Below are positions 50,884 to 58,948 of a stretch of 64,000 nucleotides of DNA, piece after piece (within the stretch, counting starts at the first letter, position 1; each line of letters opens with the position of its first letter). This stretch comes from an uncultured Clostridia bacterium. GTDB taxonomy: Bacteria > Bacillota > Clostridia > Lachnospirales > Lachnospiraceae. The position numbers and the translations under genes are program-made. The notes beneath the pieces were generated by a model. That model did not search any database and had not been told where the DNA came from. It was given only the letters and a program-made list of their open reading frames with translations. The stretch is taken from the NCBI GenBank assembly GCA_948467395.1, contig CAOKDX010000004.1:120761-184760 (forward strand), given 5' to 3'.

Positions 50884-52189
50884 TTTTATCCACCCTCTCC
50901 TCCCTCATAACCTCCGCGCCGTTTTGGAAATCCTCATACTTTACATACAAATCCCCTGACTCATAAGGCTGTTTCACTTCTTTCAAAAATTCTTCCAGAA
51001 CCCTTATTCCATCATACAGTTCAACCGTGGAATCATAATTCCGGAACCCCCATAACGCATATTTCAGCGTATCTGCCCCTTTCGCAAAGGTCTCTGTATC
51101 AAGAACCAGACCAAATACCCTGTCTTTCCTCTGGCTGAATGTTACGATATCATTATACATGATGGTCTCTGAATAAGTTGGGTATTTCACAGAGCAGACC
51201 TCATACATCACGCTCTTGCCCCCGGGTTCTGTTTTTATCAGCAGATTTACAGGGTACTTGACATGCGGCTCCCCCGGAACTTCCGACAGAAAACAGCGTA
51301 TCCGGCATGTTTCGCTCATAAAGCGATACTCCCGGTACTCCTCTGTCTGCCGGAGCTTCCCCAGTTCCGCCTGATATCGTTCTTCTGGCAATTTCAGGCA
51401 TTCCAGATACTGTTTCTCTGACAAGTACCTCATTTCCCCAAACGCATTGGCGTACTGCTGCTCCAGCGTGCCCGCAAAATCATCCACCGTTAATTCCATG
51501 GGCGGGTAATGATACCTCTTTCCCGCCTCCTGTACCAGTTTCTCCGCAGTGCTAATCAGCCCGCCGACATCCTTATACCATTTATACTCAAACTCCCCGA
51601 GCCAGTATCCCATATAATATTTTCCCTCCTTAAAATGTACCCCGTCAATACTGTCCTTCCTCACATACACCTCGATTTCCTTACCCCCGCAGGGATAATT
51701 TTCTATCACGTAATCTGTCTGGATCGGCAACTCCGGATAATGACGGTCTATTTCCGCAATATCATAGGCAATCCGTATGTCAACGGAAACATCAGCGAGC
51801 CTGCCCCAGATGTCCTCCCCATACCCGCCAAAGCGCGAAATATCTGTATAGATACCCCTCCTGCTGTTATCCAGCAGGGTCAGCGCATAGCGTGTACCCC
51901 CACAAAGAGCCGTGACATTGGTTCTGCCAAATGGCGTCACGATTGAATACCAGTCGTCTCCGCCGACAAACTCCGCATGGTCGATTTCCCGGATGAAACG
52001 CAGGGAATCTTCATCGCGGAATGGTTTCTTCTCCGCCTCCCATATACCGCCCTGTACGATGCGGAGGAAATCCTCTTTACTATAAATGCAGATTTTCTGC
52101 TTTCTTAAATCGGAACACTCCCGGAAATCATACAATTTTACCTTTACCACATCTGCGCCCCCTTCCCCTGCCGGATTAAAATTCCTCAA
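50876..52189 (-). CDS. Unknown 437-residue protein
   Basis: A mostly soluble protein without a recognised domain. Noticeable are VVKVKLYDFRECSDLRKQKICIYS at the start, aromatic-rich blocks (GYWLGEFEYKWYKDVGG), LEQQYANAFGEMRYLSEKQYLECL, and a late LDTETFAKGADTLKYALWGFRN. The number of Tyr, Trp and Asp residues is typical of a carbohydrate- or nucleic-acid-binding surface, but this is only composition. It overlaps neighbours on both sides (14 and 8 bases), so the four genes are one transcription unit. Confidence 0.55.
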   Translation of the reverse strand: MRNFNPAGEGGADVVKVKLYDFRECSDLRKQKICIYSKEDFLRIVQGGIWEAEKKPFRDEDSLRFIREIDHAEFVGGDDWYSIVTPFGRTNVTALCGGTRYALTLLDNSRRGIYTDISRFGGYGEDIWGRLADVSVDIRIAYDIAEIDRHYPELPIQTDYVIENYPCGGKEIEVYVRKDSIDGVHFKEGKYYMGYWLGEFEYKWYKDVGGLISTAEKLVQEAGKRYHYPPMELTVDDFAGTLEQQYANAFGEMRYLSEKQYLECLKLPEERYQAELGKLRQTEEYREYRFMSETCRIRCFLSEVPGEPHVKYPVNLLIKTEPGGKSVMYEVCSVKYPTYSETIMYNDIVTFSQRKDRVFGLVLDTETFAKGADTLKYALWGFRNYDSTVELYDGIRVLEEFLKEVKQPYESGDLYVKYEDFQNGAEVMREERVDKND

Positions 52190-52451
52190 TCCGACAATAA
52201 GCCAGTTCGGGGAAGTACACGATTTTCTGCCTGCCTAAGTCATCCATGCAGATGGTGCCAAGCTGATAGCTGATGTTCCCCGTCTCCATCAGGGTCAGAT
52301 GCTCTGTCAGGTCGACGAGCATCTGGTAAGGATGGTCGGAACATATGCCTATGCACTTACGCCCAAACATTCCCCTGCCTGAATAGTCCGGATAGAATTT
52401 ATATCCGCAGGCTTTACAGATTATCTCAATTTTATCAATGAACTCCTGCAT
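52176..52451 (-). CDS. Unknown 91-residue protein
   Basis: A small protein with an early Cys pair (IICKACGYKFYPDY) and two later cysteines (CIGICSDHP), which could bind a metal. No family recognised. It starts inside the end of the resolvase gene (17-base overlap) and overlaps the following gene by 14 bases, so it is part of the resolvase-headed operon. Confidence 0.55.
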   Translation of the reverse strand: MQEFIDKIEIICKACGYKFYPDYSGRGMFGRKCIGICSDHPYQMLVDLTEHLTLMETGNISYQLGTICMDDLGRQKIVYFPELAYCRIEEF

Positions 52452-53073
52452 ATTTTTGTACCCCCTCTGCCAGATAGAGTTTCTTCAGCTTGTAATAGGA
52501 TGACCGCTTTAATCCAAGCTGCTCCATTGCCTCATCTGTTTTTATTGTGCCGTCTGCCACCCTGCGCATGACATCCTCATAGTTCTCCGGCTTCTGCAGT
52601 CTGGGTCTGCCGAACTGAACGCCCCTCGCTCTTGCCGCCTCAATGCCTTCTCTCTGCCGCTGATGGTTTTTTACACGTTCTTCCTCTGCCATGGAACTCA
52701 TAACCTCTATGAGGATATTGCCTACCATGTCCATGACCCAGCCCTGACCTTCACAGTCAATGAGAGTCGTAGGAACGTTGAGAATTTTCACACGGATGCC
52801 ATTTTCCCTGAAATACTCCAGTTCTTCTTTGACTGCCACTTTGTTCCTGCCCAGCCTGTCCAGTTCTTTAATGACGAGGGTGTCCCCTGCCCGCAGGATT
52901 TTTTCTTTCAATAGGAGATACCCCCGACGCTCGAAATCCTTACCCGACTGCTTATCTATAAAGATATCCTGCCGTGGGATGCCGTAGTCCTCCAGTGCCT
53001 GTAACTGTCGGTCAGTACTCTGGTGCTGTGTGGAGACTCTGGCATAGCCAAATATTCTTGGATTTTTCGCCAT
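52435..53073 (-). CDS. Small serine recombinase (resolvase/invertase)
   Basis: A 212-residue Hin/Tn3-type recombinase: FGYARVSTQHQSTDRQLQAL with the catalytic serine, ELDRLGRN with the conserved arginines, and a C-terminal helix-turn-helix where GRPRLQKPENYEDVM leads into the DNA-binding part (TDEAMEQLGLKRSSYYKL). It catalyses resolution or inversion at short inverted sites. It heads a four-gene operon with three unknown proteins, so it may control an invertible segment or be maintenance machinery of a plasmid-like island. No inverted res sites were identified by eye. Confidence 0.9.
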   Translation of the reverse strand: MAKNPRIFGYARVSTQHQSTDRQLQALEDYGIPRQDIFIDKQSGKDFERRGYLLLKEKILRAGDTLVIKELDRLGRNKVAVKEELEYFRENGIRVKILNVPTTLIDCEGQGWVMDMVGNILIEVMSSMAEEERVKNHQRQREGIEAARARGVQFGRPRLQKPENYEDVMRRVADGTIKTDEAMEQLGLKRSSYYKLKKLYLAEGVQKYAGVH

Positions 53074-53805
53074 GATTTATCAACCCCTTTCCCCGCATAA
53101 TCAGTCCATAAATGTCCCTGCTGCTTTTTTCGTCCGTAAAGTCCGTAAAGTGGCTTTTGCGGATACCATTTTGCGGGCTTTTCTGACCCCGTTCCGGCAG
53201 TCCGTAAAAGCATGGTTATACGGATGGACGTCGTGATTGTAACTCTGATACCCCTGAAATGGTAGTGGCTAATTGTGCCAAAGTTCGAGGGGGTTCTTTG
53301 GTGGTTGTGCTGTAATCGGGAATGGGCAGGCTCTGGGAATCGCGGGATTGCAGGAAAAAGCGGGCAGACGCTATCATTTTTTTCATCTGTAGTTTTTTCA
53401 AAAAAGCTGGAAAAATGACGGAAATCCGGCAGGCGGGAATAGGATACCCCTGAAAATGATAACAGACTGTCACATTTATTGTCATTATGGTAATCATAAC
53501 ATTTTCACTGTATCCTATTTATTATCATGATGTTATTGGAAAATGGCTGGATATCAGCCGAAAGAAATATATCGCGAACACACCAGAATGGGGCATTAAA
53601 CAGGTCGTCTTAGGCTGGAGCCTGATACCCCCGAGAATACCCTGATTTTTAATATGTGGATAAAATAATCCACCTAATACCCCTGAAATTGGTTTATTTC
53701 CCCTGAACGCAAAAAGAACACAGACAGGTCTGGATAGATTGTCTGTGTCCTTATACGCCCTTATCATAATACTGAGATGCATTTTTCTATTTATAACTCA
53801 ATTTA
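53074..53805. other. Intergenic, motif-rich, no gene supported
   Basis: 732 bases. Two minus-strand open frames (53216-53497 and 53525-53782) lack ribosome binding sites and protein-like composition. Four ATACCCC motifs lie at 53249, 53441, 53619 and 53680, several continuing into TGAAA. Confidence 0.5.
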
Positions 53806-54714
53806 TCAATAATCAAACGAAACTTTACGGTCTGTTTTTTCTGTTTTGACAATTATAAAGGGATAGCTTGGCTCTTCTTTTACTACTTCATCTTTGTTTG
53901 GTTTCATCAACTCCGTCTCAAAACAAAGCTTATCACCAGACTCATACAGACCGTGGACTGTAATGCTGAATCCACCAGTAACCATCTTCCCGTATCCGAG
54001 AGCGATATATAAATACTCTCCATCCATATAGGTCATCTGAAATGCATTAACCCTTTTTTCTTCTATTTCTTTCAAAAATTCTTTGGGAACATCAGCTATC
54101 TGCACAATGGAATAATCTATTGAATTCTTAAAATTATATTGATCTGCCCCCTTTGCTTTGGCAAGCACTGACTTAATTCCATCTATAAGCATTGCTTGTG
54201 TAAATTGGGACTTTTCTTCAAAAGTAATACTTTCCAACGACTGACCTTCATAAAGCCGTTGAGAAATATATTCCAATGACGGTTCTATCAACGGATACAT
54301 CTTTGTAACTTCCGTAGTTAAATTAGCAAATTGAATCAATTTAATGCAATTTTTATCAATATAAATTTCCATATTTAGCATTATATCTCCCAAGTGCATC
54401 TGGCATGCGTATATACCATCCGCATACTCCTTTTTATCTTTCTCTGGAACAATATGAGACGAAGCATAATTTAACTTTCCATCCACATTCGTTTGAACAA
54501 CCTCTTTGTTATCCCCAATAATACCCGTAGCAAACAGTAACCCTCCTGTCAGAACAACCACAAAAATTGTGCCACCTATGATACCCCCGACAATCCATTT
54601 CTTATGAGATACCCCCTCTGTATGCCCTTGTAATTCAGGTTCTACCGAAGCACCGCACTTCTCGCAGAACTTCGCCCCTTTGGGTATCTCTGTACCACAC
54701 TTTTCACAATACAT
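53806..54714 (-). CDS. Zinc-ribbon membrane protein with FMN-binding-like and PrcB-like regions
   Basis: A 302-residue protein. Residues 1-28 form a zinc ribbon (YCEKCGTEIPKGAKFCEKCG). A single membrane segment at about 40-68 (WIVGGIIGGTIFVVVLTGGLLFATG) anchors it. The middle (YADGIYACQMHLGDIMLNMEIYI) looks like a diverged FMN-binding-domain repeat. The C-terminus (YGKMVTGGFSITVHGLYESGDKL, then YPFIIVKTEKTDRKVSF) resembles the PrcB-type domain. The zinc ribbon inside and the large domain outside suggest an anchored surface protein. Divergent from the XRE gene, with regulatory repeats in between. Confidence 0.68.
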   Translation of the reverse strand: MYCEKCGTEIPKGAKFCEKCGASVEPELQGHTEGVSHKKWIVGGIIGGTIFVVVLTGGLLFATGIIGDNKEVVQTNVDGKLNYASSHIVPEKDKKEYADGIYACQMHLGDIMLNMEIYIDKNCIKLIQFANLTTEVTKMYPLIEPSLEYISQRLYEGQSLESITFEEKSQFTQAMLIDGIKSVLAKAKGADQYNFKNSIDYSIVQIADVPKEFLKEIEEKRVNAFQMTYMDGEYLYIALGYGKMVTGGFSITVHGLYESGDKLCFETELMKPNKDEVVKEEPSYPFIIVKTEKTDRKVSFDY

Positions 54715-54990
54715 CTTTTATCTCCTTTTGCTTTCTGAAAACATTCTACCACATCTTTTACCCCGAAAAAGCAAGATGTAAGAATTAACTCCCCTGATGT
54801 AAGAAATAATTATACCTCCTCACCATATTCCACTTATTCAAGAACTATTTCTTCTATATGTACAATTCTTTCTCTATTTTACCACCTCTTTTCCACTATT
54901 TCAATAACTTTTTCTTCTTATACGGGAACTATTTTTACCTCAAATGGAATCCTCTCTATTACACTCTTAGTAGAAAGGCGGTGTACTCAT
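54715..54990. promoter_or_regulatory. Divergent region before the XRE gene, with ACTATTT-type repeats
   Basis: ACTATTT-like words at 54862, 54895 and 54928 are spaced 33 bases apart, weakly like the terminal repeats at 49.2 and 59.7 kb. T-tracts fill the space. A promoter for the XRE gene is presumably here but no clean -35/-10 pair was picked. Confidence 0.4.
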
Positions 54991-55284
54991 ATGGTAAACA
55001 TAAAAATGGGAGAGCGGTTGAAAGCCCTCCGGCAGGCAAATCATCTGACGCTGAAACAGGTTGCAGAAAGAGTGGGTATCTCTGTATCTGTTTTATCCGC
55101 ATATGAAGTCGAGGACAGACACCCCTCCTATCACATACTCCTGAAACTCGCCACCCTGTACGATGTATCCTGCGACTACCTCATCGGCAGGGAAACCGTA
55201 AGAACGCTAAACGTAGATGGCTTATCTGACAGAGAAATCAACTCTCTGGCAGAAATTGTTGCCATTATGAAAGAAAAAAAGTAA
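54991..55284 (+). CDS. XRE-family transcriptional regulator
   Basis: A 97-residue Cro/CI-type protein: GERLKALRQANHLTLKQVAERVGISVSVLSAYEVEDRHPSYHILLKLATLYDVSCDYLIG, then a C-terminal helix (LSDREINSLAEIVAIMKEKK). It is the only regulator inside the island cargo and one of the few plus-strand genes, so it is the best candidate for control of the operons there. AAAGGCGGTG precedes the ATG at good distance. Confidence 0.9.
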   Translation: MVNIKMGERLKALRQANHLTLKQVAERVGISVSVLSAYEVEDRHPSYHILLKLATLYDVSCDYLIGRETVRTLNVDGLSDREINSLAEIVAIMKEKK

Positions 55285-55565
55285 AATACATACCCCCGAA
55301 TCCGGGAGTGTGCCGCTGTCCTCCGAATGGGATGCCTGAACGGGCAGGGCAGACTTCCCAAACACCAAAAGACGGAACCAGTTCAACGCCAGATAAATCC
55401 ATTCACATTCTGGTCAGGCATGTTCAACTCCAGCGTACCCCGCTTCAATTTTAGCCTGAACCAGTTCAACTTCAGCGACCATCACTTCCACTCCGATACC
55501 CCCATTATAGAAAAAATACATGAATACCCCTGACCCCAGATTTCAGGCATACCCCCTGCAAAATA
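55285..55565. other. Intergenic, motif-rich
   Basis: No gene accepted. Five ATACCCC or GTACCCC motifs occur, and a 68-codon plus-strand frame (55327-55533), rich in Phe, Asn and Ser, lacks a ribosome binding site. Confidence 0.45.
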
Positions 55566-55613
55566 CAAAAAGAACCTGACTCTGAATTACCCCCTCAGAA
55601 TCAGGTTCTTTTT
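55566..55613. terminator. Terminator hairpin (pair member 1)
   Basis: AAGAACCTGA and TCAGGTTCTT form the outer stem with TCTGA/TCAGA inside, flanked by A- and T-tracts. The loop contains TTACCCCCT. A sister hairpin is at 56326-56366. Confidence 0.8.
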
Positions 55614-55618
55614 CTTTC

Positions 55619-55990
55619 TTACTTATGATACCCCCCAATCAGTCTTAGAAGCTTCTTATCAAATGTCTTAACCTCATACCCCTTTACTCGGTTATAAGCA
55701 TATAATATACAATCCACAAAATCCAGATTTTGTTCTGCATATATTTCCAGCCCCAACCTTACTACCTTTTCTTCAAGGATATTGACTTCTGATAAAAATT
55801 CCAACAGGCAGGAAGCAATCTGTCCACGTTCTATAGAATATACCCCTTTCAAAACATAAACTACTTCTGCAATTACCTCTATTGTAAGCAAAACAGAGCC
55901 TTCTTTAATAACTCTCTCCGCCTCGTCTGCCATCTCCCTGTTATCGTTCAGAAGATACCGCAGTACCATGTTTGTATCAAGTATCTGCAT
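55619..55990 (-). CDS. PIN-domain toxin (VapC-like)
   Basis: A 123-residue PIN-domain protein: MQILDTNMVLRYLLND with the first active-site Asp, EVIAEVVYVLKG with the Glu, and DFVDCILYAYNRVKGYEVKTFDKKL with the later Asp cluster. The fold is a metal-dependent RNase and VapC toxins cut tRNA or rRNA. It overlaps the upstream gene by 14 bases, the standard antitoxin-toxin arrangement. A terminator follows its stop codon after a few bases. Confidence 0.88.
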   Translation of the reverse strand: MQILDTNMVLRYLLNDNREMADEAERVIKEGSVLLTIEVIAEVVYVLKGVYSIERGQIASCLLEFLSEVNILEEKVVRLGLEIYAEQNLDFVDCILYAYNRVKGYEVKTFDKKLLRLIGGYHK

Positions 55991-56213
55991 ATTTCTCTAC
56001 CACCGCCTTTTCCCATGCAGTCTTTTCTTTTTCCCACAATTCGATGTCCGCATACTCAGAAAGCAGACCTCTGGCAGAATGTCCTTTTCTGATAGGCATC
56101 TCCTCAACAAACTCATCCAGCACAGTAATAATTACCTTCTGGTTCTTCTTTGCCTGAATCGCCTCTAAAGTCTGTATCTTCTGTCCATCGTAATACCCCT
56201 GCAATGCCAGCAT
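55977..56213 (-). CDS. Antitoxin partner of the PIN toxin
   Basis: A 78-residue protein: LALQGYYDGQKIQTLEAIQAKKNQKVIITVLDEFVEE, an AbrB/DUF2281-like strand region, then a charged C-terminal helix (RGLLSEYADIELWEKEKTAWEKAVVEKYA) that would wrap the toxin. GGAGG lies eight bases before the ATG at 56213; an ATG at 56228 lies inside that site. Overlap with the PIN gene supports a type II module. Confidence 0.82.
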   Translation of the reverse strand: MLALQGYYDGQKIQTLEAIQAKKNQKVIITVLDEFVEEMPIRKGHSARGLLSEYADIELWEKEKTAWEKAVVEKYADT

Positions 56214-56325
56214 ACCAAACACCTCCATTCTCTTGACAAGCGTATCTTACTGTTATTATTATAATTCATCGCCAGCCCACTATGCAACTAAAACTTTTCT
56301 GAAATAATCCCCCCGGAACAACAAG

Positions 56326-56366
56326 AAAGAACCTGGCTCTGAATACCCCCCTGAATCAGGTTCTTT
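56326..56366. terminator. Terminator hairpin (pair member 2)
   Basis: AAAGAACCTG and CAGGTTCTTT with a loop containing ATACCCCCC. Nearly the same stem as 55566-55613, so the PIN/antitoxin module is bracketed by paralogous terminators. Confidence 0.75.
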
Positions 56367-56407
56367 CCTATTTATATTAGTTACCCCAATCGCAATACCA
56401 GCCATAC

Positions 56408-56671
56408 CTACATCTTTCCCAGCGAAAGCCCGTCCTCAAAGCCAAGAGCATAAGCGAGGTTCGCATACCTCTCGCCCACTGCCGCCTTCATATCGGCATA
56501 CTCCATCATTTTCATCAGGGCTTCTTTGGAAAGGTTCAGCGACTTCACCTCTGCCCACTTCTCCTCCTGCTCATCCAGAATCCCCTGATACCTGCTATCT
56601 TCCTGAATGATTTTATCCAGATAATCAGTCCTTGCCTCCCAGATCTCTTGTAACAGTTCTCTCGTATCCAT
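56408..56671 (-). CDS. Small helical protein (possibly DUF6809-like)
   Basis: An 87-residue all-helical acidic protein: MDTRELLQEIWEARTDYLD, then a coiled segment and YANLAYALGFEDGLSLGKM at the end. The G-F-x-x-G ending recalls DUF6809-type proteins of Lachnospiraceae mobile regions, an assignment from memory. GAGGAGGATAAACAT gives a strong ribosome binding site for the ATG at 56671. It follows the next gene after 41 bases on the same strand. Confidence 0.6.
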   Translation of the reverse strand: MDTRELLQEIWEARTDYLDKIIQEDSRYQGILDEQEEKWAEVKSLNLSKEALMKMMEYADMKAAVGERYANLAYALGFEDGLSLGKM

Positions 56672-56712
56672 ATGTTTATCCTCCTCATTATTATGTTGCA
56701 CCCCCGCCTGTA

Positions 56713-57120
56713 TTATAAAAAAGGAAGTTCCCGCGCCCCGACACCGTCTGCCTTCATGAGCCACATCATCTCCATGATGCCGGAAACTTCCTCCTCCGTG
56801 ATACCCCCGAGAGCAAAATATGCCGCCTTTACCAGTACCGCCGGACTGCCGGATACCTCCTCCCCGGCAGGACTCTCCCTGTCTCTCATAGCCGCCTCCA
56901 GCAGTTTCAGCCTGTCTCCGTACATCAGCCACAACAGTTCCCGCAAGAGTGCCAGCTTCGCCTCCCTGATCTGCCCAATATCCCGCCGGAACAGCCAGTC
57001 TTCATATTTTCTGAGCTGCTGTACCTTCTTTTCCATTGGCACATCCTCTGCACACAGTACACAAAACAGGTCTCGCAGACTTTTCTCCCGGATTATGAAA
57101 TCTCCTTTTTCCATCAGCAT
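56713..57120 (-). CDS. Unknown helical protein
   Basis: 135 residues, mainly amphipathic helices (REKSLRDLFCVLCAEDVPMEKKVQQLRKYEDWLF, then REAKLALLRELLWLMYGDRLKLLEAAM). No recognised domain. The ATG at 57120 is seven bases after GGGGGA; ATGs at 57126 and 57141 are too close to that site or lack one. It probably belongs with the small gene at 56408 in one operon. Confidence 0.55.
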   Translation of the reverse strand: MLMEKGDFIIREKSLRDLFCVLCAEDVPMEKKVQQLRKYEDWLFRRDIGQIREAKLALLRELLWLMYGDRLKLLEAAMRDRESPAGEEVSGSPAVLVKAAYFALGGITEEEVSGIMEMMWLMKADGVGARELPFL

Positions 57121-57522
57121 GGTCATTCCCCCTTCCACCACACTTTTTCAGTGCCGGATACCCCTGAAATTCCCCGCCAGCCCTGCCGGAGCGACGGGAT
57201 ACCCCCGTGTGGCACGCTGTGCGCCCCGTGTGCCGCCGGAATACAGCAGGTGGGGTTGTTGGGCGGGAATGGAACAGGATGGCTGTGTGGGGCAGATACG
57301 GCGGCGTGTGCCGGATGCCCCGCCCCCCGCCCTTTTGCGGATACCCCGGCTGTCAGAACCTGAGGGTATATGCGAAATCACGGAGTTCCTGTCTTTCCTT
57401 TCCCTTCTTCCTTGAATTGTCTCTTCTGCTCATTATTGTATTGTAATCTCACCTTTGCCAGAAAAACCTTACAGCATCCGAAAATTTCGCATGCTGTACC
57501 TTTCTGTGCTGTCATTTCTGAT
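57121..57522. other. Intergenic, GC-rich, no gene supported
   Basis: About 400 bases, noticeably GC-richer than the neighbouring island DNA in its first half. It has three ATACCCC motifs and overlapping open frames of unusual composition on both strands, none with a ribosome binding site. Confidence 0.45.
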
Positions 57523-57777
57523 TTAAATGCCCAAATACCCCCGGAGGAAGAGAGCGGTATCGGCTGGGTTTCTCCCAAATAACACTGTACCATCCGCCTT
57601 TTTTTCCACTGGCGGGAGGATTACCGTGTCTAACTCCAGCCCTTCCTGCATCTGCACCATTTCTTCCCTTGTTCCTTCTGCTATCCTGCGGTATCCCGAG
57701 GGCTGAAACCCGCCGCTGACCCTATGTACCTCGCACAGGACGTAAGGCGTCACGGTTATGGACTGGATGTTCAGCAT
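57523..57777 (-). CDS. Unknown 84-residue protein
   Basis: MLNIQSITVTPYVLCEVHRV, then GYRRIAEGTREEMVQMQEGL and VLFGRNPADTALFLRGYLGI. No recognised family. It overlaps the DUF262-like gene by seven bases and is therefore the last gene of a three-gene operon. Confidence 0.55.
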   Translation of the reverse strand: MLNIQSITVTPYVLCEVHRVSGGFQPSGYRRIAEGTREEMVQMQEGLELDTVILPPVEKKADGTVLFGRNPADTALFLRGYLGI

Positions 57778-58934
57778 GACGGGGACACCTCCTTATCCTC
57801 AGCTTCCTCTGGTTTTCCCGGCTCTTTTTCCTCTTCCAGACCTTCGCCGGACGCTTCTCCCCCTGCCGGTTCCGATGCCTCATTCCCGGCAGTTTCTGCA
57901 CCAGTCTCTGTACTCAGGATGCTCACGTCAGTGCCAAGACCAAACCGGCAGGCAAAGATATCAAGGAGCGCCGTCAGCCTCCCCTCTGTCTTGGCTCTCT
58001 TTACATTGCCGGTACCCGTGTTCATCGTGTAGGCAGGACACCTTGCTTCACAAAACTCATCAAGGAACTCCTTAAACTGCGCTGGTGTGATGCCATGCTC
58101 CAGCGCAATCTTTGACAATACCATTATCATCGGGACGTTGGATTTTTTGAGGAATTTGTGCTTCTCCGGGAATGCCCTGCCCAGATAATCCGCAATCTCC
58201 TCCATCATTTCCCGTTTATCCTCATTGTAGTTTCCACGGATATGTCCGCAGTACTTTGTCACCTCTCTGGAGCTGATTGCCTTATAGTCATACCCCTCAT
58301 GCCGGGCGTCCAGCAGGAGCATGGTCTGGAGCAGTACCTCCAAATCTGACTCACGGCGCAGCTGGGCTACCGTGAGGGATATGGCATGCTGGAAGAATTC
58401 TTTCCGGCATACCTCTTTCGCCCATGCGGATAATTCTACCCCCAGCACACTCCTGCACTTCTGGATCGGGGATAACGGCGTGCTGTTGTTGAGCCTTTTG
58501 AATATCTCCTCGACCTCTTCGTCCGTGGCTTCCTCCAGACAAAAGATACTGAAGCGGTAGCCGAGTATCTCATCTTTGCATTCTTCGCTCAATTCCTCAA
58601 ATCCCGCATTTGCCAGTTCATATATGACACCATCCAGTTCTACTTCCGGCGTACCCCCGTGGAGGGTATAGCCTCCTTCAATGAAATCGAAAACACCTGT
58701 CATCCTCTGCTTGCCGTCTAAGGCATCGTAGATGGTGTTCTGACCTTCCTTGGACTTCAGAAGATATAATGGCGGTATGGGATAGCCAGCCAGCATGGAA
58801 TGAATCAGCAGACTGCGCTGTATCAGGCTCCACTGGGAGCCGGAACGCTGGACTGGATTATCAAATGTCAGACTGCCTTTCTCATACCACTTCTTTAGTG
58901 TTCTCGTGCCGGTAGGCAGTGTACTTTTCTGCAT
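57771..58934 (-). CDS. DUF262-family protein (ParB/GmrSD-N-like)
   Basis: A 387-residue protein of the DUF262 type: FDNPVQRSGSQWSLIQRSLLIHSMLAGYPIPPLY, the hallmark DALDGKQRMTGVFDFIEGG, then FEEIFKRLNN-like EVEEIFKRLNNSTPLSPIQ. DUF262 is a ParB-like fold with NTP-binding or nuclease activity and is the N-terminal half of GmrSD type IV restriction enzymes; the DUF1607 HNH half is absent here. The last 45 residues are acidic and low-complexity (EGLEEEKEPGKPEEAEDKE). GGGGGTG precedes the ATG. Operon with acidic-tail protein upstream and an 84-residue protein downstream. Confidence 0.8.
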   Translation of the reverse strand: MQKSTLPTGTRTLKKWYEKGSLTFDNPVQRSGSQWSLIQRSLLIHSMLAGYPIPPLYLLKSKEGQNTIYDALDGKQRMTGVFDFIEGGYTLHGGTPEVELDGVIYELANAGFEELSEECKDEILGYRFSIFCLEEATDEEVEEIFKRLNNSTPLSPIQKCRSVLGVELSAWAKEVCRKEFFQHAISLTVAQLRRESDLEVLLQTMLLLDARHEGYDYKAISSREVTKYCGHIRGNYNEDKREMMEEIADYLGRAFPEKHKFLKKSNVPMIMVLSKIALEHGITPAQFKEFLDEFCEARCPAYTMNTGTGNVKRAKTEGRLTALLDIFACRFGLGTDVSILSTETGAETAGNEASEPAGGEASGEGLEEEKEPGKPEEAEDKEVSPSC

Positions 58935-58948
58935 CCATACACCCCCAG

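Noticed and set aside
53216-53782. Two minus-strand open frames in the large island gap
   Set aside because: No ribosome binding sites, low-complexity or aromatic-rich composition, and the frames cross several ATACCCC motifs as ordinary noncoding DNA does.
55327-55533. A 68-codon plus-strand frame with Phe/Asn repeats after the XRE gene
   Set aside because: No ribosome binding site. The periodic TTCAAC words explain the residue pattern without requiring translation.
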